Positions 1 to 8,106 of a stretch of 27,105 nt of DNA are shown here, in pieces (the first letter of the stretch is position 1; every line of letters starts with the position of its first letter). The translations under genes were made by a program, and so were the position numbers. The notes under the pieces are model-generated. The model had not been told where the DNA came from. It was given only the letters and a program-made list of their open reading frames with translations, and made no database searches. The DNA is from a virus. The stretch covers positions 1-27,105 of the IMG/VR virus record IMGVR_UViG_3300046327_000091; one strand, 5' to 3'.

Positions 1-234
1 GGAGAAGAAGATATGGCAGTAGCGCCTCAGCCAGCTCAGCCGGCCAGGCCAACCAGAAACAACAATCTTCCTAGTTATAATAACAATCAAGGAGGTGGTG
101 GGTCATCAACAATAAATGAAGAAACAGTAAAAGCTATACAAGACTTGCACAACACGGTTAGGCAAGGAGCTCCAGTGTATATGGATAGTGTCAAAGTAGG
201 AACTACTATGGCGATGAATAATCACACTAGATAG
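1..234 (+). CDS. C-terminal end of a tail structural protein (tape-measure-type?), truncated by the window edge
   Basis: The frame is open to base 1, so this is probably the end of a longer gene; an ATG at 13, eight bases after GGAG, would give a 73-residue protein instead. What is visible is a low-complexity linker rich in Pro, Ala, Asn and Gly (first ~30 residues after the ATG), then a short helix and a final segment reading VYMDSVKVGTTMAM. A short tail of the form 'hYhDGxxVGxxhA' is common at the C-terminus of phage tape-measure and related tail proteins, and the gene sits just upstream of baseplate genes, which fits. The tape-measure assignment is inference from this tail and the context. 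The true start cannot be decided from this window. Confidence 0.55.
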   Translation, partial: GEEDMAVAPQPAQPARPTRNNNLPSYNNNQGGGGSSTINEETVKAIQDLHNTVRQGAPVYMDSVKVGTTMAMNNHTR

Positions 235-261
235 GATATAATTATATAAAATAAGAAAAAC

Positions 262-2097
262 GTGCCATCATTACAAGACTTAGCAACCAACTTAGCAAAC
301 CACCAGTATTATAGTGGGGTAGGTGCGTTTAATGCAAATAAACTCCCTTTTGGTAGAGATACGCCAGGAGGAGGTGATAGCAGACAACCTTTTGTAGTAA
401 GGAAAATAGATCAGAGATGGTCTCCTTCTAATTTTAATGATGGTCTAACTCAATTTGGAGCAGTAACTACTGTAACTAGAACTGTAGCGGATGTAGAAAG
501 AATATCTAAATTTTTATATACTACTATAGAAGGTCCTATATTTCTTTTGAAACAAACAGGATTACAGAGAATGAATCCGGATACAGAACAATTAGGAAAT
601 AAAGTAGGTCCTTTGAGAACTTATAACCCTTTAGGATTGACAACATTGGCACAAGTAGGTGTTTCTGCAGCTGGAATACATTTTACCAAGCATGGAATAA
701 CTCCTAAACTTAGTGATCAAGAGTCATATCAAAACATGGTTATTAAAAGAGACAAAGATAATGTAAATAGATTATCTATATTAACTAGAGAACTAAGTAA
801 AGATAAAGATAGGTACATAGATAAGTATGTAGGAGGTCCTGGATCTTTCTTTGGCATAGGAGATACAACTATACGTAGATACGCCACTTTACTAAATACT
901 CAAAATGCAGATGAAAAAAGTGGATTTTTGTCAGTACCGGTAGCTAATTTAAATAGTATAGCCCCTACTATGTTCTATTCAGGAGTTCCTACTACTAGAT
1001 ATATAGTAGTAGATCCTACAAAAAATAGAGACGCTGAAGGAGAGAATTATAATAGACCTCCGGCAGGACCAGCTGATGTAGGGACAAATAATTATCAATT
1101 AAACAGTACCCAAGATTTTAGATCATATAAAAATGCTTTAAATAAAAAAAGCTCCCCTAAAGGATATGAATTACCAGAATCTAAATATGAAACATTAAAT
1201 CTAGAAAACAGAATAGGTGTAGCTAGGGTTAGAACTCCGGAACAAAGAGTAGACTATACCTCTGAGGCAAGTACTGCGGATAGAATAAATGCTATTGGTT
1301 TATATTATGCAGCAGGCCCAGCAGCAACAGCTACAGACGTAAACGGTAAACCGGTGAATACTGAAGGCAGTCCTGAAAGCTTCATTAGAGATATAATAAA
1401 GTTCCGTATAAAAATACTAGACAATGACGTTAGGCCGGAAGCCAAAGGTAACAATCTTGGAGTATATATAGTATTCAGAGCTTACATATCAAACATTAGA
1501 AGAAACGTTGTTTCTAAGTGGGACGCATACAAGTACGTAGGAAGGGGAGAGTCATTCTATGCTTATGATGGTTTCACAGAAACTATAACATACTCTTTTG
1601 TTATAGCCGCTTCTTCTCGTGCAGAGATGAAACCTTTATATCAAAAGCTAAACTATCTAATATCTTCAATGGCTCCTGACTATAAGGATCATTTGATGAG
1701 GGGAAACATTGCAGAATTGACCATAGGAGATTTTGTCTTGTATCAACCAGGCATTATCACTAACTTTGATATGAACATAGACGAGGATTCTAACTGGGAA
1801 ATAGCCCTACAGGAACCTGATACAGGACTAACAGGGACTGATACTGATATGCATGAATTGCCACAGCTAATAAAATGTAATATGACATTTATACCTATCT
1901 ACAATTTCTTACCTAGGAAATCTTCTGAGGCGCCATTTATAGGTATAGATGGATTATCTGAAAAGAAAGAAGGTAAGATGTGGTTAAAAGGAACTGGAGA
2001 TAGGCTTAAGGAGGGCAAAGAAAAAACATTAGCTGATATAGAAAGAGCAAGACAAGAAGCTAAAAAAGCAGAAGAAGCTGCTAAAAATAAAAAATAA
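262..2097 (+). CDS. Baseplate/tail-tube-initiator-like structural protein
   Basis: A 611-residue protein with a GTG start inside AAAAACGTG. No signal peptide or membrane segment is visible. Residues ~435-555 have the look of a tail-tube/baseplate tube-initiator domain: a beta-rich run with ETITYSFVIAASS, then PLYQKLNYLISSMAPDY, LTIGDFVLYQPGIITNF and a closing ELPQLIKCNMTFIPIYNFLP. Similar strings occur in tube and tube-initiator proteins of contractile-tailed phages. The last ~35 residues are a charged Lys/Glu/Ala helix. It overlaps the next gene by one base (TAATG), so the two are probably translationally coupled, and the neighbours are baseplate genes. Role as a structural baseplate or tube-end protein is inferred; the exact T4 counterpart (gp48/gp54 type) is uncertain. 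Ile is mostly encoded by ATA, unlike the replication genes. Confidence 0.6.
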   Translation: MPSLQDLATNLANHQYYSGVGAFNANKLPFGRDTPGGGDSRQPFVVRKIDQRWSPSNFNDGLTQFGAVTTVTRTVADVERISKFLYTTIEGPIFLLKQTGLQRMNPDTEQLGNKVGPLRTYNPLGLTTLAQVGVSAAGIHFTKHGITPKLSDQESYQNMVIKRDKDNVNRLSILTRELSKDKDRYIDKYVGGPGSFFGIGDTTIRRYATLLNTQNADEKSGFLSVPVANLNSIAPTMFYSGVPTTRYIVVDPTKNRDAEGENYNRPPAGPADVGTNNYQLNSTQDFRSYKNALNKKSSPKGYELPESKYETLNLENRIGVARVRTPEQRVDYTSEASTADRINAIGLYYAAGPAATATDVNGKPVNTEGSPESFIRDIIKFRIKILDNDVRPEAKGNNLGVYIVFRAYISNIRRNVVSKWDAYKYVGRGESFYAYDGFTETITYSFVIAASSRAEMKPLYQKLNYLISSMAPDYKDHLMRGNIAELTIGDFVLYQPGIITNFDMNIDEDSNWEIALQEPDTGLTGTDTDMHELPQLIKCNMTFIPIYNFLPRKSSEAPFIGIDGLSEKKEGKMWLKGTGDRLKEGKEKTLADIERARQEAKKAEEAAKNKK

Positions 2098-2402
2098 TGG
2101 CCAGATATTCAAACACAAAAATACTAAAAGATAGCCAGAATAGTCCTAGATACTATAGAGCATCCAAGTACCCAGATATAGCATTTTCAGATGCTGATAC
2201 GTATATAGAAGCAGCTTATGGAGACAGGCTTGATATAATAGCATATGACTACTATAAGTCTACAGAGTACTATTGGGTAATATTAGTAGCAAATAATCTC
2301 CCAGGAGATAGTATCTTTGTGCCCCCAGGCACACAATTAAGGATACCAGCAGACCTTGATCAAATATTAGCCGATTATGAATCTCTAAATAGTATACAGT
2401 AG
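2097..2402 (+). CDS. Baseplate wedge protein, gp53/LysM-like
   Basis: A 101-residue protein starting on the ATG that overlaps the upstream stop. Residues ~37-84 form a LysM-like unit: YIEAAYGDRLDIIAYDYY, then STEYYWVILVANN and PGTQLRIP. The pattern of a tyrosine-rich helix, 'YYWVILxANN' and a 'P-G-x-x-L-x-I-P' close is characteristic of phage T4 gp53-type wedge proteins and of tail protein X-like LysM domains. In contractile-tailed phages this protein helps build the baseplate wedge. It lies between two large tail genes and is two bases from the next start, consistent with one structural operon. The fold call is fairly secure; equating it with gp53 is inference from motif and position. Confidence 0.7.
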   Translation: MARYSNTKILKDSQNSPRYYRASKYPDIAFSDADTYIEAAYGDRLDIIAYDYYKSTEYYWVILVANNLPGDSIFVPPGTQLRIPADLDQILADYESLNSIQ

Positions 2403-2404
2403 TT

Positions 2405-5400
2405 ATGTCAATATTCAAAAGTACCTTCAAACCATATGTAGTACGCCAGATTAATACTAGACAGAATTTATTATCTGAAGTAAATAGGACTGGGACTGCT
2501 GCAGATTTTGCACATTACGTATCTAGTAAAGCTTCTTGGGTAAGAATGACCTCATTAGTAGACTACGGACCAGTAAATGAAGAAGGCCCAGAATTAGCAA
2601 AGAAGTATATACTAATGGGAGGCACACTATACAACAGGCCTGGGAAAGATAAGTATTTTGATAGGAGAGGAGTGGGAGGAAGAGGCGCTAGTTACGGAGG
2701 AGATCTAGGAACTAACCAATATGGCATACGACCTATGCCGGGAATAACTAGCCTTAAAACTAGATCACTAGGAGCATACGGATCCTTAACAGAAGCTACT
2801 GTAAAATTTTATGCGTGGGATGTAAAACAGTTAGAAGACTTGACTGTTTTATTTATGAGGCCTGGATATAAAGTAGTTTTAGAATGGGGGTGGTCAATGT
2901 ATCTAGACACATCTGTTAGTGGAGAAAACCACAGGGAAAAAATAACTACTAATGCTCTAAAATATTCAGCTAGTAGTTACAATACAAAAACTATGGTTTT
3001 TAATACTATAGATTGTTTTAATAGCGGTATAACTCAAGATGGTATATATAATCAATTAGATGTATTGAGACATAAGTACTCTGGAAACTATGATGGAGTT
3101 CTTGGATCAATAAGGAACTTTAGTTATACATTGATGCCTAATGGGGCGTATGAGTGCACTACAGTCCTTATAAGTATAGGAGATACTATTGATACTATAA
3201 GAATGAATGACACCGTAGGCATAAGCGTAGGACCTAGAGATATCGTTAAAGTTACCAATCCAAATATAGATGAACAATCTTTAGATACAATAGATTACAG
3301 CGAGATAAAAAGTCAGTTTGAATTATTAATGGATGAGTATTGCACTTTGAGTGACGATAATCCTAGAGCCAACTCTGAAAACATACTTGCTATTGATGGT
3401 GTTATTAAAGATGCGGATAAGCCGTACATAGACACTTTTATATACAAATACAAATCTGGATTTTCCACATCCCCTGCTAATACATTACTTAGTGGAGATG
3501 AGGGGCTAAGATCTCGTTTTCAAAAATCAGGAGTCTTTAACCCTAGAGATCAGTATCGAGATCCGTATGGAACACAGAAACCTGTAGCTACTAGCAATGG
3601 ATCTTCACTAGGAACAGGAGTTCCATATGTAAATAGAGATGCCGAACAAGCATCTCCAGTATCCCAAGATAATCCTGGAGACAAAAGATCTTATTATTAC
3701 ATTCAATTTGCGTACTTCTTACATATATTAAATGTGTTTAAAAACGTCTTTGCTTCAAAAGACCAGACACTAGTGGATATAGAAATCCCAGCGAACCCTA
3801 TAAAACCAGATTCTATATCTAATGGGTTGTGTCAAGCCTCTTATAATTCTATAAGTATAGACCCAAATATAGCAATAATAAGAAACAGCAGAGCAAATTT
3901 ATTCACAGACATAGAAGGAAATAAAGCGTTTAGACCAGAGATTTTTAAGACAGAAACAAAAGCTGTTACTGGTCAAGCCACACCAGATAATAATTTAAAA
4001 GAATACTTATACGGAAATACTAATTTTGGACAAATAGGAAACATTTACATTAATATAAAAGAGATAGTGTCTATATACAAACAAGAGTCTATGTCAAATA
4101 GAGGATATGTTTACTTAGGAAAAGTTATTAATGAAGTTTTATCAAGAGCTGCTTTTTCTTTAGGATCCATAAATGATTTTGATAAGTTTGTAAAAAATAA
4201 TAAGATTGTTATTATAGACAAGCATTATACAGAACTGCCAGAAGATTCTACATACAATTCTAAGTTTAAAATAAACGTATCAGGAGATAATAGCATTGTA
4301 AGAAGTCATAAAATAGAATCTAAAATATTCCCATCTCAAGCAACTATGATAGCTATAGCTGCTCAAGATAGAGAAAACGTATCAGCAATTCAAACATCTA
4401 CTTATAATTATTTAAATAGAGGTCTTAAAGATAGGTTGTTTGATAAACTAAGCAATACAAAAAAAGATATAACAAAAAATGAATCAGAATTAGCCGCAAA
4501 AAGAAAAAAACTATCATCAATACTTTTACTTATACAGTATGTAAATAATTATGTTATTGTAAATAAAAGTATAGGAACCTATTACAATTCTAATATTGTA
4601 GCCATGAATGGGTATTTAAATACTCTACTGGTAGAAATGGAAGGGGGAACAGACTATAAAGCAGTAGTTCCTATATCGGTAAACTTAACTATTGACGGAC
4701 TATCTGGATTAACTATAGGAGAAATTTTTACTGTAGACAAAAAAGTCCTTCCTAGAGATTATGAGTCAAAACATATTGGGTTTATAGTAACTGGCATAAC
4801 TAACGACATAGCTACAAATGGATGGACCACAGAGCTAAGCTCCCAGATGTGTATTTTAGATCAAGAAGAAAAACAAAAAATATCTAAGATAAAAGGAGAA
4901 GAAGTTTTAAAAGATATATTAGAAGAAGCAGAAAATAAAAAAATAGAAAACAGAACTGCTATTATATATTTTAACATAATGGCTGCTTTGGTTATGGATT
5001 GTATATTAAACAGATATCAAATTGGAACTAATGATGGTGTTATAAAAATAAGAAATACTTCAAATCCACTATATACAAAGACAGCGATTACAGAGTTTTC
5101 TGGTGGGTTAGTGGACTTTGATTATGTGTTAAAAGATCTTAATAGTGCATACTTGAAAGCTTTTCCCACACCACAATATGATGTAAATAGAAAAGCAAAT
5201 TTTAGAGTAGATAATTTAAATAACCCAGCAGTGCTAACCAAGGTTATATCGGAAATGTCTATTTATTTTGCCTTGTCAACTGCTAGTCAGGATGTGGGCA
5301 TTGCCTATAATAATGAGTATTCTAAAATTATGAAAGGCTATATTGACTATATAATACCCAGTACCAAATCAGATTTTTTCCATCCAACTGCTACTTGGGG

Positions 5401-5704
5401 ACAAGCTATAGAAAAAACTTTTAGGCCTATCTCAAATATACTAGGAGCGTTAGCACAAATACCAGATGTATTACAGGGAGAAAAGAACCCATTCAGCATA
5501 ACAATAAAACCGGAAGATGTAAAAAATAATCCGGATATTCAATATATTAACGCTGCTTCAACCGCTACTACTTTTTCTAAAATAGATATAAACAAAGCTG
5601 TTGATGTAAACACAGGATTACTTAACGGTCCTATAAAAAGTTTTTTTATTAGTGGATATAAGTATTATAAAACGCCAGGATCTAACGCAAATCAAGATCA
5701 ATAA
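2405..5704 (+). CDS. Large baseplate hub-like protein
   Basis: A 1099-residue protein starting in the context AGTTATG. The N-terminal ~270 residues include a beta-rich stretch (LTEATVKFYAWDVKQLEDLTVLFMRPGYKVVLEW) of tail-hub character. Residues ~755-820 contain SVNLTIDGLSGLTIGEIFTVD followed by HIGFIVTGITNDI and GWTTELSSQM. This 'fhV.Gi.h.i...gWtT.l' close is typical of baseplate hub proteins (gpD/gp44/gp27-like), where it caps the hub beta-barrels. Length is well above the classic hub, so extra domains are fused; the middle has a Lys/Glu-rich helical stretch around residues 680-720. It is flanked by the gp53-like gene and a small structural gene whose ATG overlaps its stop codon. Hub role is inference from motif and position. 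Ile codons are strongly ATA-biased. Confidence 0.6.
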   Translation: MSIFKSTFKPYVVRQINTRQNLLSEVNRTGTAADFAHYVSSKASWVRMTSLVDYGPVNEEGPELAKKYILMGGTLYNRPGKDKYFDRRGVGGRGASYGGDLGTNQYGIRPMPGITSLKTRSLGAYGSLTEATVKFYAWDVKQLEDLTVLFMRPGYKVVLEWGWSMYLDTSVSGENHREKITTNALKYSASSYNTKTMVFNTIDCFNSGITQDGIYNQLDVLRHKYSGNYDGVLGSIRNFSYTLMPNGAYECTTVLISIGDTIDTIRMNDTVGISVGPRDIVKVTNPNIDEQSLDTIDYSEIKSQFELLMDEYCTLSDDNPRANSENILAIDGVIKDADKPYIDTFIYKYKSGFSTSPANTLLSGDEGLRSRFQKSGVFNPRDQYRDPYGTQKPVATSNGSSLGTGVPYVNRDAEQASPVSQDNPGDKRSYYYIQFAYFLHILNVFKNVFASKDQTLVDIEIPANPIKPDSISNGLCQASYNSISIDPNIAIIRNSRANLFTDIEGNKAFRPEIFKTETKAVTGQATPDNNLKEYLYGNTNFGQIGNIYINIKEIVSIYKQESMSNRGYVYLGKVINEVLSRAAFSLGSINDFDKFVKNNKIVIIDKHYTELPEDSTYNSKFKINVSGDNSIVRSHKIESKIFPSQATMIAIAAQDRENVSAIQTSTYNYLNRGLKDRLFDKLSNTKKDITKNESELAAKRKKLSSILLLIQYVNNYVIVNKSIGTYYNSNIVAMNGYLNTLLVEMEGGTDYKAVVPISVNLTIDGLSGLTIGEIFTVDKKVLPRDYESKHIGFIVTGITNDIATNGWTTELSSQMCILDQEEKQKISKIKGEEVLKDILEEAENKKIENRTAIIYFNIMAALVMDCILNRYQIGTNDGVIKIRNTSNPLYTKTAITEFSGGLVDFDYVLKDLNSAYLKAFPTPQYDVNRKANFRVDNLNNPAVLTKVISEMSIYFALSTASQDVGIAYNNEYSKIMKGYIDYIIPSTKSDFFHPTATWGQAIEKTFRPISNILGALAQIPDVLQGEKNPFSITIKPEDVKNNPDIQYINAASTATTFSKIDINKAVDVNTGLLNGPIKSFFISGYKYYKTPGSNANQDQ

Positions 5705-6219
5705 TGTACTACCCTAAATCAGAAATATCATTAGTATCAAGTACCACAGGTACAGAACTTCTTGTAAAAAAAACTAAGAAGCCTTACACAGGGGATTATT
5801 ATGTAACTAATGATGGGAAGTTTTTTTCTGGCAAAGAATACACAATTACAACTCAAGAGTTAGTACCTATAATACAAAAAGCTATTCTACAAAATGAATC
5901 TATATCATACGGTTTTCACTATGCAATGCCGTCTGAAGATGATTATTCCAAAGGATCCTTTACCAGATACACAATAAAAAGAGTAAACAGTGGGTTTGAA
6001 ACCATATTGGAAGTAGATCAAGCAGAATACGAAAGGGCTGCCAAAGACCCACTATACTCAGCAGTAAAGTTTTTCTGGAAGATAACAGGTCCGTTATACA
6101 CAACCCCAGAAGGAATCCCAGGAATCGTAAACACCAATCAGAAAACTCTAGAAAATTTAGAGAAAACCATACCGGGTATATCAAATTATTTTACAAATTT
6201 GGCGCAGTACGCAAAATAA
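5704..6219 (+). CDS. Small structural protein of the tail module, function unknown
   Basis: A 171-residue soluble protein whose ATG overlaps the stop of the hub-like gene (TAATG), so it is likely co-translated with it. Residues ~26-48 read PYTGDYYVTNDGKFFSGKEYT, a 'YTG-x-Y-x-x-x-x-DGKxFxGxxxT' pattern that I recognise loosely from tail-module proteins of marine Bacteroidota phages but cannot name. No catalytic motif, signal peptide or transmembrane segment is visible. Being the last gene before a promoter-bearing gap and a change to replication genes, it probably closes the tail operon. A virion role is inferred from context only. Confidence 0.55.
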   Translation: MYYPKSEISLVSSTTGTELLVKKTKKPYTGDYYVTNDGKFFSGKEYTITTQELVPIIQKAILQNESISYGFHYAMPSEDDYSKGSFTRYTIKRVNSGFETILEVDQAEYERAAKDPLYSAVKFFWKITGPLYTTPEGIPGIVNTNQKTLENLEKTIPGISNYFTNLAQYAK

Positions 6220-6230
6220 CCCTATCTTTG
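6198..6230 (+). promoter_or_regulatory. Bacteroidota-type promoter for the 6247 gene
   Basis: TTTG at 6198-6201, a 21-base spacer and TATCTTTG at 6223-6230 fit the Bacteroidota housekeeping promoter (TTTG, N19-21, TAnnTTTG). Transcription would begin a few bases before the GTG at 6247, giving a very short leader. The -7 element lies inside an imperfect inverted repeat, ATAACC (6216-6221) against GGTTAT (6237-6242), with TTTGTACAAA in between, which might act as an operator. Confidence 0.65.
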
Positions 6231-6246
6231 TACAAAGGTTATAAAC

Positions 6247-7584
6247 GTGTATTACATAATAGAGACTGAAGAACAGCTTCAGAAGTTTTCTGCATACGAC
6301 TTCACCAATTGTATTGTTGATGTAATTCCATCAAACGATAACTGCCATCCTAAACTGGCAGACATCTCTCTGATCTATATAAAGCCTTTTAGATCCCGTA
6401 TGGGGTTTATGCTATGTCTTGATCATACAGAAGCCTTTTCCCTCCCTAAAGAAGCTGTAGAGGCCTTTATAATCAATAAGCTTGGCAATATCTACGCTAT
6501 CGATGGAAAGAGGATGAGGTATTTCACTAAAAGAGATAGCGCCTTATATTGCCTTAAAATGGCCAAGTATTTATCTACTGGAGAGATCATAGACGAGTCT
6601 AAGTTCAATACCACAGCACACAACTTCTTTTGTCAGAAGTATGAATACCGTCCTGACATAAATAAAATAATCCCAATAGCTAAACATTTTGAAAAGTATG
6701 AGAAACTAGCTGCTTCTATCAAGATAGATCAGGCCTGGTTCAAAACCAAATACTACAAACTGTATGGAGAGGTAGCTCCTAAAATATTTAATTCTATCGA
6801 ATCTAATGGAATTAGCATAGATAATGTAGGATTTTTCAGTCATTATACCCCAAAAGAGGCCTTAATGTCGGTTAAATCAGACAAAACATATACTCAATAC
6901 AACCTGTATACCACTACTGGCAGGCCTTCAAATGCCTTCAATGGTATCAATTATGGGGCCATGAATAAGACAGATGGCAGCAGGAAGTCTTTCATAGCCG
7001 GTAAAGACAGATTGGTTGAGTTTGATTACAGTTCGTATCACATTCGTATATTAGCGTATCATATCGGATATATTTTTGACGATGAGGATATTCATACTCA
7101 CTTAGCCAAGTACTATTTTGATAGTAAAGACATTACTAAGGAACAGTATGAAGAGAGTAAAGGATTGACTTTTAAGCTGCTGTATACAGATTCTATTGCT
7201 GAAGAGGTAAAAGATATACCATTTTTTGCAAAAGTCAAGCAATTTAAAGAATCATTATGGAATTTATATAGAAAACAAGGATATATTGAAAGTTTTCTAT
7301 CTAAAAGACCTATTAGAGGAATAACTTCTAAAACACAAGTACTGCCATTTATTTTACAAAACTATGAAACTGAGAGAAATATCTTTGTTCTTAATGAACT
7401 TATTGCCTATCTTTGTAATAAGAACACAAAATTAGTGTTGTATAACTACGATTCTTTCTTATTTGACTATAGTAAATTGGACGGAAAGCAGACGCTTTGT
7501 GACATACAGATGATTTTGGAACAAGACGGATACAAAACATCTTGTAAATACGGCCAGAACTATCAGGAAATGAAGAATTTATAA
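6247..7584 (+). CDS. Divergent stand-alone family A (Pol I-like) DNA polymerase
   Basis: A 445-residue protein with a GTG start. The C-terminal half carries family A palm and fingers motifs in order: TTTGRPSN at 222-229; motif A VEFDYSSYHIRILAYH with Asp260, Tyr261 and Arg267; DIHTHLAKYYF at 281-291, like T7 polymerase 'GDIHT'; a motif B-like SKGLTFKLLYTD with Lys305, Phe309 and Tyr313, but Thr in place of the usual Gly and Tyr301 where an Arg normally sits; and motif C LVLYNYDSFLF, with Asp402 kept but the usual His replaced by Tyr. Both metal-binding Asp residues are present, so activity is possible. Residues 1-150 look like a decayed 3'-5' exonuclease domain without the DEDD acids. The phage has a complete Pol I at 16251, so this is a second, probably specialised enzyme (repair, gap filling or priming are all guesses). 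It has its own promoter. Confidence 0.8.
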   Translation: MYYIIETEEQLQKFSAYDFTNCIVDVIPSNDNCHPKLADISLIYIKPFRSRMGFMLCLDHTEAFSLPKEAVEAFIINKLGNIYAIDGKRMRYFTKRDSALYCLKMAKYLSTGEIIDESKFNTTAHNFFCQKYEYRPDINKIIPIAKHFEKYEKLAASIKIDQAWFKTKYYKLYGEVAPKIFNSIESNGISIDNVGFFSHYTPKEALMSVKSDKTYTQYNLYTTTGRPSNAFNGINYGAMNKTDGSRKSFIAGKDRLVEFDYSSYHIRILAYHIGYIFDDEDIHTHLAKYYFDSKDITKEQYEESKGLTFKLLYTDSIAEEVKDIPFFAKVKQFKESLWNLYRKQGYIESFLSKRPIRGITSKTQVLPFILQNYETERNIFVLNELIAYLCNKNTKLVLYNYDSFLFDYSKLDGKQTLCDIQMILEQDGYKTSCKYGQNYQEMKNL

Positions 7585-7595
7585 ATTTTTAGCAC

Positions 7596-7627
7596 AATTA
7601 TTAGATATTTATATATGAATAATAATT
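7596..7627 (+). repeat. Inverted repeat around the start codon of the 7615 gene
   Basis: AATTATTA (7596-7603) and TAATAATT (7620-7627) are perfect 8-base inverted arms with a 16-base loop that holds ATATTTAT (7605-7612) and the ATG at 7615. In RNA the start codon would lie in the loop. All bases are A or T, so chance is a real alternative. Confidence 0.4.
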
Positions 7628-8049
7628 TTTTTGATTTAACTTACGATTACTTGAACAAGCTTTTTTGCACGTTTACCAAAAAGGAAGACCTTCAGGTCAC
7701 CATATCGGATATAAAATCCAGGTATGAAGTAATCTATTCTAAGATATTCATATTAGAGACAGATAACGACAACGAATACGTGTGCACATACAACATTGAT
7801 AGCGATAACATCAACAAAAACAATGTTCTCCCTAATACAATTCTTATGCATCGCCGTAAAGAATGCAATGTTCTTTACACTATAAACTCCCTAAACAAGC
7901 TTATCGAGTCACTTAATGGTGGTGTTAGGGATAACAGCTATAAGGTTAACTGGAAAGACTATGAGAATAGCATACTGCTTACTCAGAAGGACCAGTTCGT
8001 ACAACTTAAGACCAGGATCCACGATATAGTTAATGTGGATAAAAAATAA
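7615..8049 (+). CDS. Hypothetical protein
   Basis: A 144-residue soluble protein that I do not recognise. It opens with an aromatic-rich helix (FFDLTYDYLNKLFCTF) and continues as mixed alpha/beta without clear catalytic motifs, cysteine clusters or membrane segments. The ATG lies within an AT-rich inverted repeat and directly follows an ATATTTAT motif. The gene stands between the divergent polymerase and the SSB operon, which has its own promoter downstream, so it is either the second gene of the polymerase transcript (31-base gap) or separately expressed. Codon use is more C/T-ending than in the tail genes and resembles the replication genes. A DNA-related role is only suggested by position. 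Confidence 0.6.
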   Translation: MNNNFFDLTYDYLNKLFCTFTKKEDLQVTISDIKSRYEVIYSKIFILETDNDNEYVCTYNIDSDNINKNNVLPNTILMHRRKECNVLYTINSLNKLIESLNGGVRDNSYKVNWKDYENSILLTQKDQFVQLKTRIHDIVNVDKK

Positions 8050-8080
8050 TTTGGAGTAGTTAATATATTCCTTACTTTTG
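8050..8080 (+). promoter_or_regulatory. Bacteroidota-type promoter of the SSB-UvsX operon
   Basis: TTTG at 8050-8053, a 19-base spacer and TACTTTTG at 8073-8080 match TTTG-N19-TAnnTTTG. It lies in the 57-base gap before the SSB gene, leaving a leader of about 20 bases rich in T then A, and would drive the SSB, UvsX, 5' nuclease and helicase genes. Confidence 0.7.
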
Positions 8081-8106
8081 TTCTTCACTTTTTAAAAAAA
8101 CAAGTT

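Noticed and set aside
7380-7415. TATCTTTG at 7380-7387 and 7408-7415
   Set aside because: Both are inside the divergent polymerase gene with no gene start downstream within range, so they are taken as chance matches in AT-rich DNA.
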